Below are positions 1 to 8,092 of a stretch of DNA of 44,026 nucleotides, in pieces. The number at the start of each line of letters is the position of its first letter. Within the stretch, counting starts at the first letter, position 1. The notes under the pieces are model-generated. The model was not told the DNA's origin. It saw only the letters and a program-made list of their open reading frames with translations, and ran no database searches. The translations under genes were made by a program, and so were the position numbers. This DNA is from Clostridia bacterium. Lineage in GTDB: Bacteria; Bacillota; Clostridia; UMGS1810. The stretch covers positions 1 through 44,026 of the forward strand of contig JAFVSB010000155.1 in assembly GCA_017503945.1 (NCBI GenBank), given 5' to 3'.

Positions 1-876
1 CCCCATCACAAAAATTGCTGTAGAGAGCATATCGGCTTCAAATGACGACTTTGCTATCACCGACACACTGATAAGTCCGCTGTCGGCGCAGCGTCCCGTT
101 TTGGGATTTATGATGTGGTGATATATTTTGCCGCCCGATTCAAAATATCGTTCATATGATCCCGATGTAACGCACGAAAGGTCCGATAATTCCTCGACTC
201 TGAAATACTTGCCCCTCTCTCGTGCAGGATCCTGCAGCCCTATGCGCCAGGGGGAGCCTTTTTCAGACTTTCCCATTGCATACACATTGCCCCCAAGGTC
301 AAGGATTGCATCTTTTATGCCCGAGGAGCGCAGCACCTTCACCGCGCAATCTGCCGCATACCCCTTGGCGGCTGCTCCAAGGTCGAGCATCATGCCCTGC
401 TCTCCAAGGCTCACGCTGTCGCCTGATAGCTCCACCTTTTCCCAGTTCACCTTTGCTTTTGCCTCAGCTATTGCTTCATCAGAGGGCACAGTGGGGTTTT
501 GCGCCTTTATATTCCACAAATCCACCAGCGGTTTTATAGTGATGTCAAAGGCACCGTCTGTGAGCTTGCACACTTCAAGAGCCTCTTTGAGCACGCTCAT
601 CACTTCATCTGACACCTTCACAGGCGAAATGTGGGCATTTTTGTTGATGGTGTAAATTTCGCTTGTTTCAATATATGGGCTAAAGACAGCCTCAACTCTT
701 TTTATTTCATCAATTGCAGCTTTTGCTGCCTCATCGCTCCCCTTGCCATAGCATGTTACCGATACAATGGTGTCGAGCGCAAGGGCAGTCTGAGTGCTTT
801 TTTCAAGCTTTGCGCATGAGCAAAGACACACACACAGAGCAGTCAAAACAGTGATTGCCACGATTTTTGCTTTCAT
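1..876 (-). CDS. apbE: FAD:protein FMN transferase, ApbE family lipoprotein (3' end cut by window)
   Basis: Transfers FMN from FAD onto threonine of target flavoproteins, such as Rnf/Nqr-type subunits, outside the membrane. Read on the minus strand, the protein begins with a Lys-containing n-region, a hydrophobic stretch and a Cys lipobox (LCSCAK), so it should be a membrane-anchored lipoprotein. Family signatures are visible: DLGAAAKGYAAD (Mg/FAD-binding region), ILDLGGNVYAMG, SGSYERYF and HIINPKTG. The start ATG at 876 is preceded by an AAGGAGCG ribosome site at about 885-893. About 292 codons are visible and the C-terminus lies outside the window. It is divergent from darA. The acceptor flavoprotein is not in the window. 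The family call is secure; the substrate is inferred. Confidence 0.93.
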   Translation of the reverse strand, partial: MKAKIVAITVLTALCVCLCSCAKLEKSTQTALALDTIVSVTCYGKGSDEAAKAAIDEIKRVEAVFSPYIETSEIYTINKNAHISPVKVSDEVMSVLKEALEVCKLTDGAFDITIKPLVDLWNIKAQNPTVPSDEAIAEAKAKVNWEKVELSGDSVSLGEQGMMLDLGAAAKGYAADCAVKVLRSSGIKDAILDLGGNVYAMGKSEKGSPWRIGLQDPARERGKYFRVEELSDLSCVTSGSYERYFESGGKIYHHIINPKTGRCADSGLISVSVIAKSSFEADMLSTAIFVMG

Positions 877-944
877 AAAAACACGCTCCTTCATATATAT
901 TTTAACATAAAAGCAGAATTTGAGCAATATACATAAATTTATTC

Positions 945-973
945 TTGATTTTATGCAAATTTCATTATATAAT
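945..973 (+). promoter_or_regulatory. Sigma-A type promoter of darA-holB-ricT
   Basis: TTGATT (945-950), 17-bp spacer, TATAAT (968-973). It ends 22 bp before the darA ATG, with AAGGAGAG between, so the 5' UTR is very short. Confidence 0.75.
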
Positions 974-995
974 ATTAAAAAAGGAGAGTGATATT

Positions 996-1322
996 ATGAA
1001 ATTAGTTCTTGCAATAGTTAATGACGAAGATGGCAACAAGGTATTGGGTGCTCTTTCAAAAGAAGGCTTCAGCGTAACCAAGCTTGCCACCACTGGCGGT
1101 TTTCTTAGAGCTGGAAATATGACACTTCTCTCCGGTGTGGAAGATGACCAGGTTCAGACAGTTATCGACATCATCAAGAGTAAGAGTCACCGCAGAACAC
1201 AAATCACGGCATCTCCTATGCCAATGGGCGCTTCTGCTTCCTTTACACCATATCCCATAGAGGTGCAGGTTGGCGGTGCTACTATATTTGTTATTGATGT
1301 AGACAGATTTGAAAAGGTATAA
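996..1322 (+). CDS. darA: Cyclic-di-AMP receptor, DarA/PstA (DUF970) family
   Basis: PII-like trimeric protein that binds c-di-AMP in the cytoplasm. In Bacillus and Listeria its downstream target is still unclear. The 108 residues match the family length. The start MKLVLAIVNDEDG, the TTGGFLRAGN loop and the C-terminal VGGATIFVIDVDRFEKV follow the DarA pattern. An upstream in-frame ATG at 945 exists but overlaps the promoter -35. The ATG at 996 follows an AAGGAGAG site at the right distance. Gene order darA-holB-ricT matches the Bacillus yaaQ-holB-yaaT neighbourhood (yaaR is missing between). First gene of its transcript. Confidence 0.93.
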   Translation: MKLVLAIVNDEDGNKVLGALSKEGFSVTKLATTGGFLRAGNMTLLSGVEDDQVQTVIDIIKSKSHRRTQITASPMPMGASASFTPYPIEVQVGGATIFVIDVDRFEKV

Positions 1323-1328
1323 TGCATA

Positions 1329-2282
1329 ATGCTTTGCAAAGAGCAACAAAAAATAGTATCGCATTTTAAGAGCGCGCTGGCGTCAGATACTTTAAGACAT
1401 GCATACATTATATCCGCAAGCTCCGGTATGGGCAAAAAGAGGGCGGCAGATGAGCTGCAGCTCCTTTTTGCTTGCAATAAAGGAGTCGGCTGCGGGGTTT
1501 GTGAGGGCTGCAACAGTGCAAAGCTTGGTGCCCACACAGATATTATAAGGCTTTCGCTCGGTGATAAAAAAGTGTATGAAATAGGGCGCATAAGAGAGCT
1601 TATAAAAAAGGTTTACCAAAAGCCCACGCTTGCTCATAAGCTCATTATCATTGAAGATGCGCACTGCCTTGGAGCCATATGCCAAAATGCACTTTTAAAA
1701 GTGATTGAAGAGCCTCCGCCATATGCGGTGTTTGTGCTCCTTTGTGACAATCTTTCTGCTATTTTGCCCACTGTGCTCTCGCGTGTTATGACCATCACTA
1801 TGCAACCATGGAAAAGGTCAGAGCTTGAAGAGATTTGCCCTCTTGATTCTTCCAAAAGGTATCTGTATGACCTTGCCGAGGGAAACCCTGCCTTGCTGCT
1901 TTCTATGGCGAATGATGGTGAATTTTCAAAAATAAGAGACACAGCCATAAATTCATTCGTTGGTCTTTTTGCATCATCTGCCTATGGAGTGTATGATGCA
2001 GTGGATGCATGGCTTGAACGCAAAGAAAGCGTAAAAGATATGCTAAATGTGCTTGCGCTTTTTTTGTCAGATGTGCTCTTGGTGTCACTCGATTGCAATG
2101 ACCATGTAAGATGCGCCGATAAGCTAAAAGAGTGCAGGACCGTTGCGGCGCACCTGTCGCCAAAGGCTGCACTTGAAATAACACAGCTTGTGCTCTCTTG
2201 CTCCCAGCGCATGGCAAGAAATGAAAACCTGTCAATGGCGCTGTTTGACATGTTTATGAAAATCAAAGAAATAATCACATAG
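1329..2282 (+). CDS. holB: DNA polymerase III delta prime subunit (HolB)
   Basis: Clamp-loader subunit that, with delta and DnaX, opens the sliding clamp on primed DNA. The 317-aa protein has an AAA+ fold. The P-loop is degenerate (SASSGMGKKRA, about residue 30), as usual for delta prime. A four-Cys zinc module follows (CNKGVGCGVCEGC), then IIIEDAHCLGAICQNALLKV and the EEPPP segment of Walker B/sensor regions. It starts 7 bp after darA and is followed within 41 bp by ricT, so it is co-transcribed. The C-terminal collar domain is weakly conserved, as expected. Confidence 0.93.
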   Translation: MLCKEQQKIVSHFKSALASDTLRHAYIISASSGMGKKRAADELQLLFACNKGVGCGVCEGCNSAKLGAHTDIIRLSLGDKKVYEIGRIRELIKKVYQKPTLAHKLIIIEDAHCLGAICQNALLKVIEEPPPYAVFVLLCDNLSAILPTVLSRVMTITMQPWKRSELEEICPLDSSKRYLYDLAEGNPALLLSMANDGEFSKIRDTAINSFVGLFASSAYGVYDAVDAWLERKESVKDMLNVLALFLSDVLLVSLDCNDHVRCADKLKECRTVAAHLSPKAALEITQLVLSCSQRMARNENLSMALFDMFMKIKEIIT

Positions 2283-2322
2283 TTGCATGGCAGCTCAATT
2301 GCCTTGCAAAAGGAGGAAATTA

Positions 2323-3195
2323 ATGTTTGAAGTTACGGGAATAAGGTTTAAAAGGGTTGGCAAAATATATTATTTTGACCCCGGTGACCTTGTTTTGAAC
2401 TGCGGTGACCATGTTATAGTGGAGACCTCACGCGGAATAGAATACGGCACAGTGGCAATTGCTAAAAAAAGCGTTACCGATGATGAAATAGTGCCGCCCC
2501 TTAAAAAAATCATCCGCATCGCAACTGCTGATGATGACAAGGCCATTGCCAAAAACAAAGAAATGGAAAAAGAGGCTTTCAGGCTTTGCCAGGAAAAGAT
2601 TAAAAAACACAATCTTGAAATGAAGCTCATCGATGTGGAATATACCTTTGACCACAATAAGGTTTTGTTTTATTTCACTGCCGACGGCAGAGTGGATTTC
2701 AGAGAGCTTGTGCGCGATCTGGCAGGTGTGTTTAAAACGCGCATCGAGCTTCGCCAGATTGGTGTGCGCGATGAATCCAAAATGATGGGCGGTCTTGGCA
2801 TTTGCGGCAGGCAGCTTTGCTGCAATTTGTTTTTGAGTGATTTTGTGCCTGTGTCCATCAAGATGGCAAAGGAGCAGAATCTCTCGCTCAACCCCACCAA
2901 GATTTCAGGCACCTGCGGCAGATTGATGTGCTGTTTAAAGCATGAGCAGGAGGCATATGAATCCATCATAAAATCCACACCGCCCGTAGGCTCGCTTGTA
3001 AAAACTCCCGACGGCAAAGGTCAGGTGACGGCTGTGGCACTACTCAAGGGCATCATCACCGTGGCTGTGGAAAACGGCGAAGAAAAAGAGCTTAAGGAAT
3101 ACAAGGTAGACGATCTCAAAATTCTAAAAAAAGCCTTTGTCAAGAAAGAAGAAGAGGTTGACATAGCCGAACTTAAGAAACTTGAAAAAGATTGA
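2323..3195 (+). CDS. ricT: RicT / YaaT, PSP1 C-terminal domain protein
   Basis: Member of the Ric (YaaT-YlbF-YmcA) complex. In Bacillus this carries Fe-S clusters and affects RNase Y-dependent mRNA maturation, competence, sporulation and biofilm formation. The 290-aa protein shows the PSP1 domain and a Cys-rich centre: GGLGICGRQLCCNLF and GTCGRLMCC, which fits the known cluster ligands. An in-frame ATG at 2287 exists, but the ATG at 2323 has AAAGGAGG directly upstream. A YlbF-family partner lies at 7683-8072. The lysine- and glutamate-rich tail is ordinary. yabA, which follows yaaT in Bacillus, is absent and a ferredoxin sits there instead. Confidence 0.93.
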   Translation: MFEVTGIRFKRVGKIYYFDPGDLVLNCGDHVIVETSRGIEYGTVAIAKKSVTDDEIVPPLKKIIRIATADDDKAIAKNKEMEKEAFRLCQEKIKKHNLEMKLIDVEYTFDHNKVLFYFTADGRVDFRELVRDLAGVFKTRIELRQIGVRDESKMMGGLGICGRQLCCNLFLSDFVPVSIKMAKEQNLSLNPTKISGTCGRLMCCLKHEQEAYESIIKSTPPVGSLVKTPDGKGQVTAVALLKGIITVAVENGEEKELKEYKVDDLKILKKAFVKKEEEVDIAELKKLEKD

Positions 3196-3203
3196 TAAAA
3201 CAC

Positions 3204-3232
3204 TTGATTTTTTGTCTAATTGTTGTTATAAT
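3204..3232 (+). promoter_or_regulatory. Promoter of the ferredoxin gene
   Basis: TTGATT (3204-3209), 17-bp spacer, TATAAT (3227-3232). It is just downstream of the ricT stop. The transcript leader holds a 7-bp hairpin (GTAGAAA 3243-3249 with TTTCTAC 3256-3262), ending shortly before the AAGGAGG ribosome site at 3270-3276. Confidence 0.75.
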
Positions 3233-3286
3233 TACAAATATCGTAGAAAAGAGAATTTCTACACAATCTAAGGAGGTGTATCCACG

Positions 3287-3457
3287 ATGGCATATGTAAT
3301 TACAGATGATTGCATCAGCTGTGGTGCTTGCGAAGCAGAATGCCCCGTTTCAGCTATTTCTGAAGGCGATGGCAAATATGTTATCAACGCAGACGAATGT
3401 CTCGATTGCGGTGCATGCGCAGGCGCTTGCCCTGTTGGTGCTCCCGTTCAGGAATAA
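3287..3457 (+). CDS. Ferredoxin, 2[4Fe-4S] clostridial type
   Basis: Small soluble electron carrier of 56 residues. It has two classical cluster motifs: CISCGACEAECP (from residue 9) and CLDCGACAGACP (from residue 38). Each supplies three Cys to one cluster and the fourth to the other. Strong AAGGAGG upstream. It has its own promoter and a rho-independent terminator directly after the stop, so it is a monocistronic, probably highly expressed unit inserted between ricT and yabB. Partners such as hydrogenase or pyruvate:ferredoxin oxidoreductase are not in the window. Confidence 0.96.
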   Translation: MAYVITDDCISCGACEAECPVSAISEGDGKYVINADECLDCGACAGACPVGAPVQE

Positions 3458-3465
3458 TCAAAAAG

Positions 3466-3496
3466 CAAAAACCCCGGGGCTGTCCGGGGTTTTTCT
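3466..3496 (+). terminator. Rho-independent terminator after ferredoxin
   Basis: Stem ACCCCGG (3471-3477) with CCGGGGT (3484-3490), followed by TTTTTCTT. It lies 9 bp after the stop codon and ends before the yabB ribosome site. Confidence 0.9.
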
Positions 3497-3512
3497 TGTA
3501 ACGGAGAAAATT

Positions 3513-4184
3513 ATGATACGAACAGAAGATTTAGGAATCAACGGTCTTAAAATAATGCAGGATTCAGACCTTTTCTGCTTTGGCACCGATAGCGTCATGC
3601 TCTCGGATTTTGCAAGAGCCAAAGGGTCAGACACAGTGGTTGACCTTTGCACAGGCGGTGGCATTATACCTGTGCTTCTGAGTGCCAAAACAAACGCCAA
3701 AAAGCTTTGGGGCATCGAGCTTCAAAGAGCTTCGTTTGAGCTTGCGCAAAAAAACATTGAAATAAATGGCCTTGACGGCCGCATGGAGGTCATTTGTGAT
3801 GATATTGCCAACTGCCTTAGCCATTTTGCTCACGGCTCGGTAGATGTGGTCACCTGCAATCCGCCGTATATGAGCGCTTCGGCAGGCTTTCAAAATCCCG
3901 ACGAGCCAAAGGCTATAGCCCGTCATGAAATACGCACCAACCTAAAAGGTGTGATCCGGGCGGCAGAGAGCATTTTAAAATTTGGCGGTCATTTCTACAT
4001 GGTGCACAGAGCCGACAGGCTGTGTGATATCATTTGGGAGCTAAGGCAAAAAAAGCTTGAGCCAAAGCGGATTCGCTTTGTTGCCCCTTCTCCCGAAAAG
4101 GAGCCAAAGCTTGTGCTTGTGGAGGCAATGAAGGGCGCTGCCCCGTCACTTAAGCTTGAACCCACTGCATTTGTAAATATATAA
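3513..4184 (+). CDS. yabB: tRNA1(Val) adenine-N6 methyltransferase-like protein (YabB/TrmN6 family)
   Basis: SAM-dependent methyltransferase of the class that modifies A37 of tRNA-Val. The 223-aa protein has motif I DLCTGGGIIPVLL (about residue 44), an acidic residue ending the next strand (WGIELQ) and the catalytic NPPY motif of N6-adenine methylases (VVTCNPPYMSAS). The open frame extends upstream through the ferredoxin, but the ATG at 3513 has GGAGAAAA before it and begins the family's usual MIRTEDLG. Position between ricT and rsmI matches Bacillus yabB. The exact tRNA target is inferred from family. Confidence 0.88.
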   Translation: MIRTEDLGINGLKIMQDSDLFCFGTDSVMLSDFARAKGSDTVVDLCTGGGIIPVLLSAKTNAKKLWGIELQRASFELAQKNIEINGLDGRMEVICDDIANCLSHFAHGSVDVVTCNPPYMSASAGFQNPDEPKAIARHEIRTNLKGVIRAAESILKFGGHFYMVHRADRLCDIIWELRQKKLEPKRIRFVAPSPEKEPKLVLVEAMKGAAPSLKLEPTAFVNI

Positions 4185-4324
4185 ATCCGAACTATTATAA
4201 ATTATTGTTTAGCTGCATACTGCTTGCTGTTTCGAAGCCGAAGCGGAAAAAGTATACCCAAACCTGCGAAGTGCATTATTTGCTAAACAATAATTTATCG
4301 TGCAATTAAAGCTTGAGTTCGGAT
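4185..4324 (+). repeat. Nested inverted-repeat element in the yabB-rsmI gap
   Basis: Outer 9-bp arms ATCCGAACT (4185-4193) and AGTTCGGAT (4316-4324) enclose a 17-bp inner inverted repeat (4197-4213 with 4282-4298, containing ATTATTGTTTAGC). It begins directly after the yabB stop and ends 30 bp before the rsmI ATG, leaving the GGAAGG ribosome site outside. The 68-nt apical part contains CTGCTTGCTGTTTCG. Layout resembles the longer elements at 16695-16968 and 26761-27035, but no convincing sequence match to their core could be made by eye. Confidence 0.75.
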
Positions 4325-4354
4325 ATCTTCGTTCAGGACAGGAAGGAAAAACGC

Positions 4355-5209
4355 ATGACAAAAGGAACTTTATATCTTTGCGCCACTCCCATAGGCAATC
4401 TTGATGATATTACAATGAGATGCCTTAACACCTTAAGGGAGTGTGACCTCATAGCGTGTGAGGATACGCGCCACTCTCTCAAGCTTCTCAATCATTTCGA
4501 CATTCACAAGCCCCTCACCAGCTATTTTGAACACAACAAAAAAGAAAAAGGCGAATATATAATCTCTGAAATTTTGTCGGGCAAAAATGTTGCCCTCATT
4601 ACCGATGCAGGCACTCCTGCAATCTCTGACCCGGGCGAAGAGCTTGTGGCTCAGTGCATTGAAAATAACATTAAAGTTGTGAGCGTGCCCGGTGCAGTGG
4701 CTCTCATAAACGCGCTCATCATTTCAGGTCAGCGCACAGGGCGCTTTGCCTTTGAGGGATTTTTATCGGTAAACAAAAAGAGCCGATTAGAGCATCTTGA
4801 ATCAGTTGCCAATGACGAGCGCACACTCATTTTCTACGAAGCTCCCCACAAGCTCAAGCGCACCCTTTCAGACATGCGTGCCTGCTTTGGAAACAGGCGC
4901 ATAAGCCTTGTGAGAGAGCTCACCAAAATTCACGAGGAATGTGTGTGCACCACCTTTGATGAAGCAATTGCCCACTATGAGGATAATGTGCCCAAGGGTG
5001 AGTATGTGCTCGTAGTAGAGGGAAAAGACCCATCGGGCAAAAAAGAGGAGCGCCGTTTGGCTTTTGAAGGCATGAGCATTTGTGAGCATGTGAACATGCT
5101 CATAGACAGCGGCATGGATAAAAAAGAAGCCATCAAAAAAGCGGCAGCAGAGCGCGCAATATCTAAAAGAGATGTATACAACGAATTTGTAAAGGGAGAA
5201 AGCCGATGA
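4355..5209 (+). CDS. rsmI: 16S rRNA (cytidine1402-2'-O)-methyltransferase RsmI
   Basis: Methylates the ribose of C1402 in the 16S decoding centre. The 284-aa protein has the tetrapyrrole-methylase fold: GTLYLCATPIGNLDDIT at the start, ACEDTRHS, the SAM loop ALITDAGTPAISDPG and VPGAVALINALIISG. An earlier TTG at 4313 lies inside the inverted-repeat element. The ATG at 4355 follows GGAAGGAAAA and matches the family N-terminus. It overlaps the next gene by 4 bp. Bacillus rsmI (yabC) is in the same position after yabB. Confidence 0.95.
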   Translation: MTKGTLYLCATPIGNLDDITMRCLNTLRECDLIACEDTRHSLKLLNHFDIHKPLTSYFEHNKKEKGEYIISEILSGKNVALITDAGTPAISDPGEELVAQCIENNIKVVSVPGAVALINALIISGQRTGRFAFEGFLSVNKKSRLEHLESVANDERTLIFYEAPHKLKRTLSDMRACFGNRRISLVRELTKIHEECVCTTFDEAIAHYEDNVPKGEYVLVVEGKDPSGKKEERRLAFEGMSICEHVNMLIDSGMDKKEAIKKAAAERAISKRDVYNEFVKGESR

Positions 5210-6102
5210 GAAAAAAAGTTGCCCCCGGGGGCACAATTTATAAATCAATGAAAAAGCACAGAGTAAAATTTCTTGTGATAGAAATTTTGCTCATAGTCTT
5301 GCTTGTGGGGTATTTTGCGGCCTCTTATGAATATATTTCCAACATTTTTGTCGGTGGCGTAGCCTTCGATGAGGCGCGCTTTGCAAAAGAAGCCGAAACT
5401 ATAGCGGTGGGCGAGCCTTTTGAACTTCACCGAAGCGACAATGTGTCTATCAATGATTATGCCCTGAGGCCCGACAGCTACTGGCAGGATAATCGCTATG
5501 AATTTGCGCTTGATCTCAAATCTGCCAAAGAGCTCGGCATCAGCTATAGTAACCGCACCACAATGACCGGCTCCGATGAAACCTATGATGAAATTTCGTC
5601 ATGCCTCTATCTGGCAGACATAGGTGGCATTAAAACACTGGTGCTTGCCTACCCTCATCAAGACCTGTCCGCCACAGATACCATCGACGGCATCTTCACC
5701 TCTATCCCCCTCATTGTGGCACATGATGTGGCAGCAAGCGGAGCTTTTGCTCCCACCGATGAGATTTGCCAATATATGATTGACACCCGCGGCATTGAGA
5801 TGGAAAGCGAAAGATTCGATCTGGTGTTTTGCACAGTGCTCTTTGGCATAATAATCTACCTTGCAGCAAAGCTTGTGCTTCAATTTGCCGATTATCATCA
5901 CACACCCACCTATCGTCAGCTTGCAAAATACGGTCCCATCGATGAGATTGAAGCTCAGGTCGAAGCAGAGCTTGCCGCTGTGCGCAAAGAAAAAAGACAG
6001 CTTGTAACCGAAAACTGGATTGTGTCAGAGGATACATTCAAGCTAAAAATTGTAAAGAATCATATGAAACACGGAAAGTTTGTTTATACACCAAAGGTGT
6101 GA
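5206..6102 (+). CDS. Unknown membrane protein with two TM segments
   Basis: I do not recognise a characterised family. The 298-aa protein has one TM helix near residues 20-40 (VKFLVIEILLIVLLVGYF) and a second near residues 205-226 (LVFCTVLFGIIIYLAAKLV). Between them lies a roughly 165-residue domain, probably extracellular, and after them a charged cytoplasmic tail of about 70 residues. Internal features include AYPHQDLSATD and VAHDVAASGAF. The start ATG overlaps the rsmI stop (ATGA-type), and there is a terminator after it, so it is translationally coupled to rsmI. Function unknown; an enzymatic motif was not seen. Confidence 0.8.
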   Translation: MRKKVAPGGTIYKSMKKHRVKFLVIEILLIVLLVGYFAASYEYISNIFVGGVAFDEARFAKEAETIAVGEPFELHRSDNVSINDYALRPDSYWQDNRYEFALDLKSAKELGISYSNRTTMTGSDETYDEISSCLYLADIGGIKTLVLAYPHQDLSATDTIDGIFTSIPLIVAHDVAASGAFAPTDEICQYMIDTRGIEMESERFDLVFCTVLFGIIIYLAAKLVLQFADYHHTPTYRQLAKYGPIDEIEAQVEAELAAVRKEKRQLVTENWIVSEDTFKLKIVKNHMKHGKFVYTPKV

Positions 6103-6113
6103 GTTTATTTATC

Positions 6114-6140
6114 AAAGGGGGATATTTTCCCCCTTTTTTT
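6114..6140 (+). terminator. Terminator after rsmI and the membrane protein
   Basis: AAAGGGGG (6114-6121) pairs with CCCCCTTT (6129-6136), followed by a T run. It ends the rsmI transcript ahead of the miaB promoter. Confidence 0.88.
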
Positions 6141-6170
6141 ATGCAAAATTTTTATATTTTAAGTTTACAA

Positions 6171-6200
6171 TTTACCTGAAATATGTTATTATAGTATAAT
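6171..6200 (+). promoter_or_regulatory. Probable promoter of the miaB-mutSL-miaA gene run
   Basis: TATAAT at 6195-6200 with TTTACC at 6171-6176 (18-bp spacer). A better -35 hexamer, TTTACA at 6164, is too far away. The -10 is certain by eye; the -35 is weak. Confidence 0.55.
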
Positions 6201-6236
6201 AAGTATAGTAATGTGGATAGAAAGGACTTATCCCCA

Positions 6237-7667
6237 ATGTCACAACGAAAAGACACCCTTCTTTCACCTCAAATCATACAGGCTCAGAAAGAGGCAATTT
6301 CAGATATACGAATAAAAAACGAAGAGCAATATTCCCTTGGCGCACCTCGCAAAAAAGCCTTTGTGGAAACCTATGGCTGTCAGCAGAATGTGAGCGACTC
6401 GGAAATTCTCATGGGCATGCTCGCCCAGATGGGCTATGAAAAAACCGAGCAAAAAGATGATGCCGACATCATTATCTACAACACCTGCGCAGTAAGAGAA
6501 AATGCCGAGCTCAAGGTGTTTGGCAATCTGGGTGCGCTAAAGCATTTAAAAGCCAAGAGGCCTGATGTCATCATTGGCGTATGCGGCTGCATGATGCAGC
6601 AAAAAGAAAACGCTGATCAAATAAAAAGAAAATATAAACATGTTGACCTCGTGTTTGGCACACATTCGCTCTATTATTTTCCCTCGCTTTTGAAAGATGT
6701 CATTATGAGCGACACAAGAGTCATTGATGTAAGAGATACAGATGGCAAAATCGCCGAACACTATCCCCTGCAAAGGGCCAAGGGGCCTTGCGCATGGGTG
6801 TCGGTGATGTATGGCTGCAACAACTTTTGCTCATATTGCATAGTGCCGTATGTGAGAGGCAGAGAGCGAAGCCGCAGCAAAGATGCTATTGTGGCAGAAG
6901 TAGAGCAGCTTGCCTCTTCCGGCTACAAAGAGATAACTCTTCTGGGGCAAAATGTCAACTCATATGGTAAAGACCTTGATGAACACATCGATTTTGCCGA
7001 CCTTTTGAATGCAGTGTGCAAAATAGACGGCATTGAGCGCATCAGATTTATGACAAGTCACCCCAAGGATATATCCGACAAGCTCATCGACACAATGGAA
7101 TCGCAGAGCAAAATCTGCAAGCAGCTGCACCTGCCCGTTCAGGCAGGCAACAACAGAGTGCTCGCTGCCATGAACAGGCACTACACCAAAGAAGAATATC
7201 TTGAAAAAATAGATAAAATCAAGGCAAAAATGCCCGACATCACCCTCACCACTGACATCATAGTGGGTTTCCCCGGTGAGACCAAAGAAGAATTTGCCGA
7301 CACACTCGATGTGCTCAAAAAGGTGCGCTATGACACCATCTTTTCATTCATCTACTCCAAGCGCCCCGGCACTCCTGCCGCCACTATGGACGATGTGCTC
7401 ACTGCACAGGAAAAGAAAGAATGTTTTTCTGCTCTTTTAGATGTGCAGGACAAAATATCATATGAAAAAAACAAAGCCTTAGAGGGCAAAATCCTGAGTG
7501 TGCTCACCGAGGGCTACAGTAAAACCGACTCTACCGTTCTCTCCGGCAGAACAGAAGGCGGCAAAATCGTGAACTTTGCAGGCAGTGATGAATGCATAGG
7601 AAAGTTTGTAAATGTGAAAATTACAGATGTAAGAACATGGTCACTAATAGGTGAAATCATTGAATAA
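6237..7667 (+). CDS. miaB: tRNA-2-methylthio-N6-isopentenyladenosine synthase MiaB
   Basis: Radical SAM methylthiotransferase that adds a 2-methylthio group to i6A37 of tRNAs reading UNN codons. The 476-aa protein has the N-terminal UPF0004 domain with auxiliary-cluster Cys (C48 in VETYGCQQN, C84 in NTCAVRE, C118 in GCMM). The radical SAM triad is CNNFCSYC (C194, C198, C201), and a C-terminal TRAM-like region follows (VLTEGYSKTD). A GTG at 6213 could extend it, but the ATG at 6237 sits after AAAGGA and gives a normal length. Its substrate is made by MiaA, encoded at 12630-13571 in the same run. Confidence 0.96.
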   Translation: MSQRKDTLLSPQIIQAQKEAISDIRIKNEEQYSLGAPRKKAFVETYGCQQNVSDSEILMGMLAQMGYEKTEQKDDADIIIYNTCAVRENAELKVFGNLGALKHLKAKRPDVIIGVCGCMMQQKENADQIKRKYKHVDLVFGTHSLYYFPSLLKDVIMSDTRVIDVRDTDGKIAEHYPLQRAKGPCAWVSVMYGCNNFCSYCIVPYVRGRERSRSKDAIVAEVEQLASSGYKEITLLGQNVNSYGKDLDEHIDFADLLNAVCKIDGIERIRFMTSHPKDISDKLIDTMESQSKICKQLHLPVQAGNNRVLAAMNRHYTKEEYLEKIDKIKAKMPDITLTTDIIVGFPGETKEEFADTLDVLKKVRYDTIFSFIYSKRPGTPAATMDDVLTAQEKKECFSALLDVQDKISYEKNKALEGKILSVLTEGYSKTDSTVLSGRTEGGKIVNFAGSDECIGKFVNVKITDVRTWSLIGEIIE

Positions 7668-7682
7668 TAGGAGATAACCAAA

Positions 7683-8072
7683 ATGGAACAGATACTTCAA
7701 AAAGCAAAAGAACTCGGCATGATGATAGCAGACTCAGAGCAGTTTGCCAGAGTAAAAGAAGCTGAAGAAGCTCAGCTAAACGACAGCGAAGCAACCCAGC
7801 TTATGATGGAATATTCCAATAAGCAGGATGAGCTTTCCAAAAGAGCATCACAGCCCAACATCACCAAAGAAGATTTTGAAAACATCCGCAAAGAAGCTCA
7901 GGAAGCTTTTGAAAAAATTTGCCAGAACAAAAACATCAAAGCTTACCTTGAAGCCAACAGAGCGTTTTCATCTATGATTGAGCAGGTAAACACAATCATA
8001 GGCTATTTTGTAAAAGGCGGCGATGCATCAGGCTGCGGCGGCAATTGCTCCTCGTGCTCAGGCTGCCACTAA
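7683..8072 (+). CDS. YlbF/YmcA family protein, Ric-complex subunit
   Basis: The 129-residue, almost wholly helical protein belongs to the YlbF (Com_YlbF) family, which includes RicF and RicA. These bind RicT and carry Fe-S clusters in Bacillus. The position between miaB and mutS is that of Bacillus ymcA (ricA). The C-terminus is a glycine- and serine-spaced Cys cluster (CGGNCSSCSGCH): four Cys in twelve residues, a likely metal or Fe-S ligand set. ATG at 7683 follows an AGGAGA site. Whether it acts as RicA, as RicF or as both cannot be told; no second YlbF protein is in the window. Confidence 0.88.
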   Translation: MEQILQKAKELGMMIADSEQFARVKEAEEAQLNDSEATQLMMEYSNKQDELSKRASQPNITKEDFENIRKEAQEAFEKICQNKNIKAYLEANRAFSSMIEQVNTIIGYFVKGGDASGCGGNCSSCSGCH

Positions 8073-8092
8073 TTTGAATAGGAGTTTTACCA

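Noticed and set aside
222..655. Plus-strand open frames opposite apbE
   Set aside because: They are antisense shadows of a clear ApbE gene, without ribosome sites or protein similarity.
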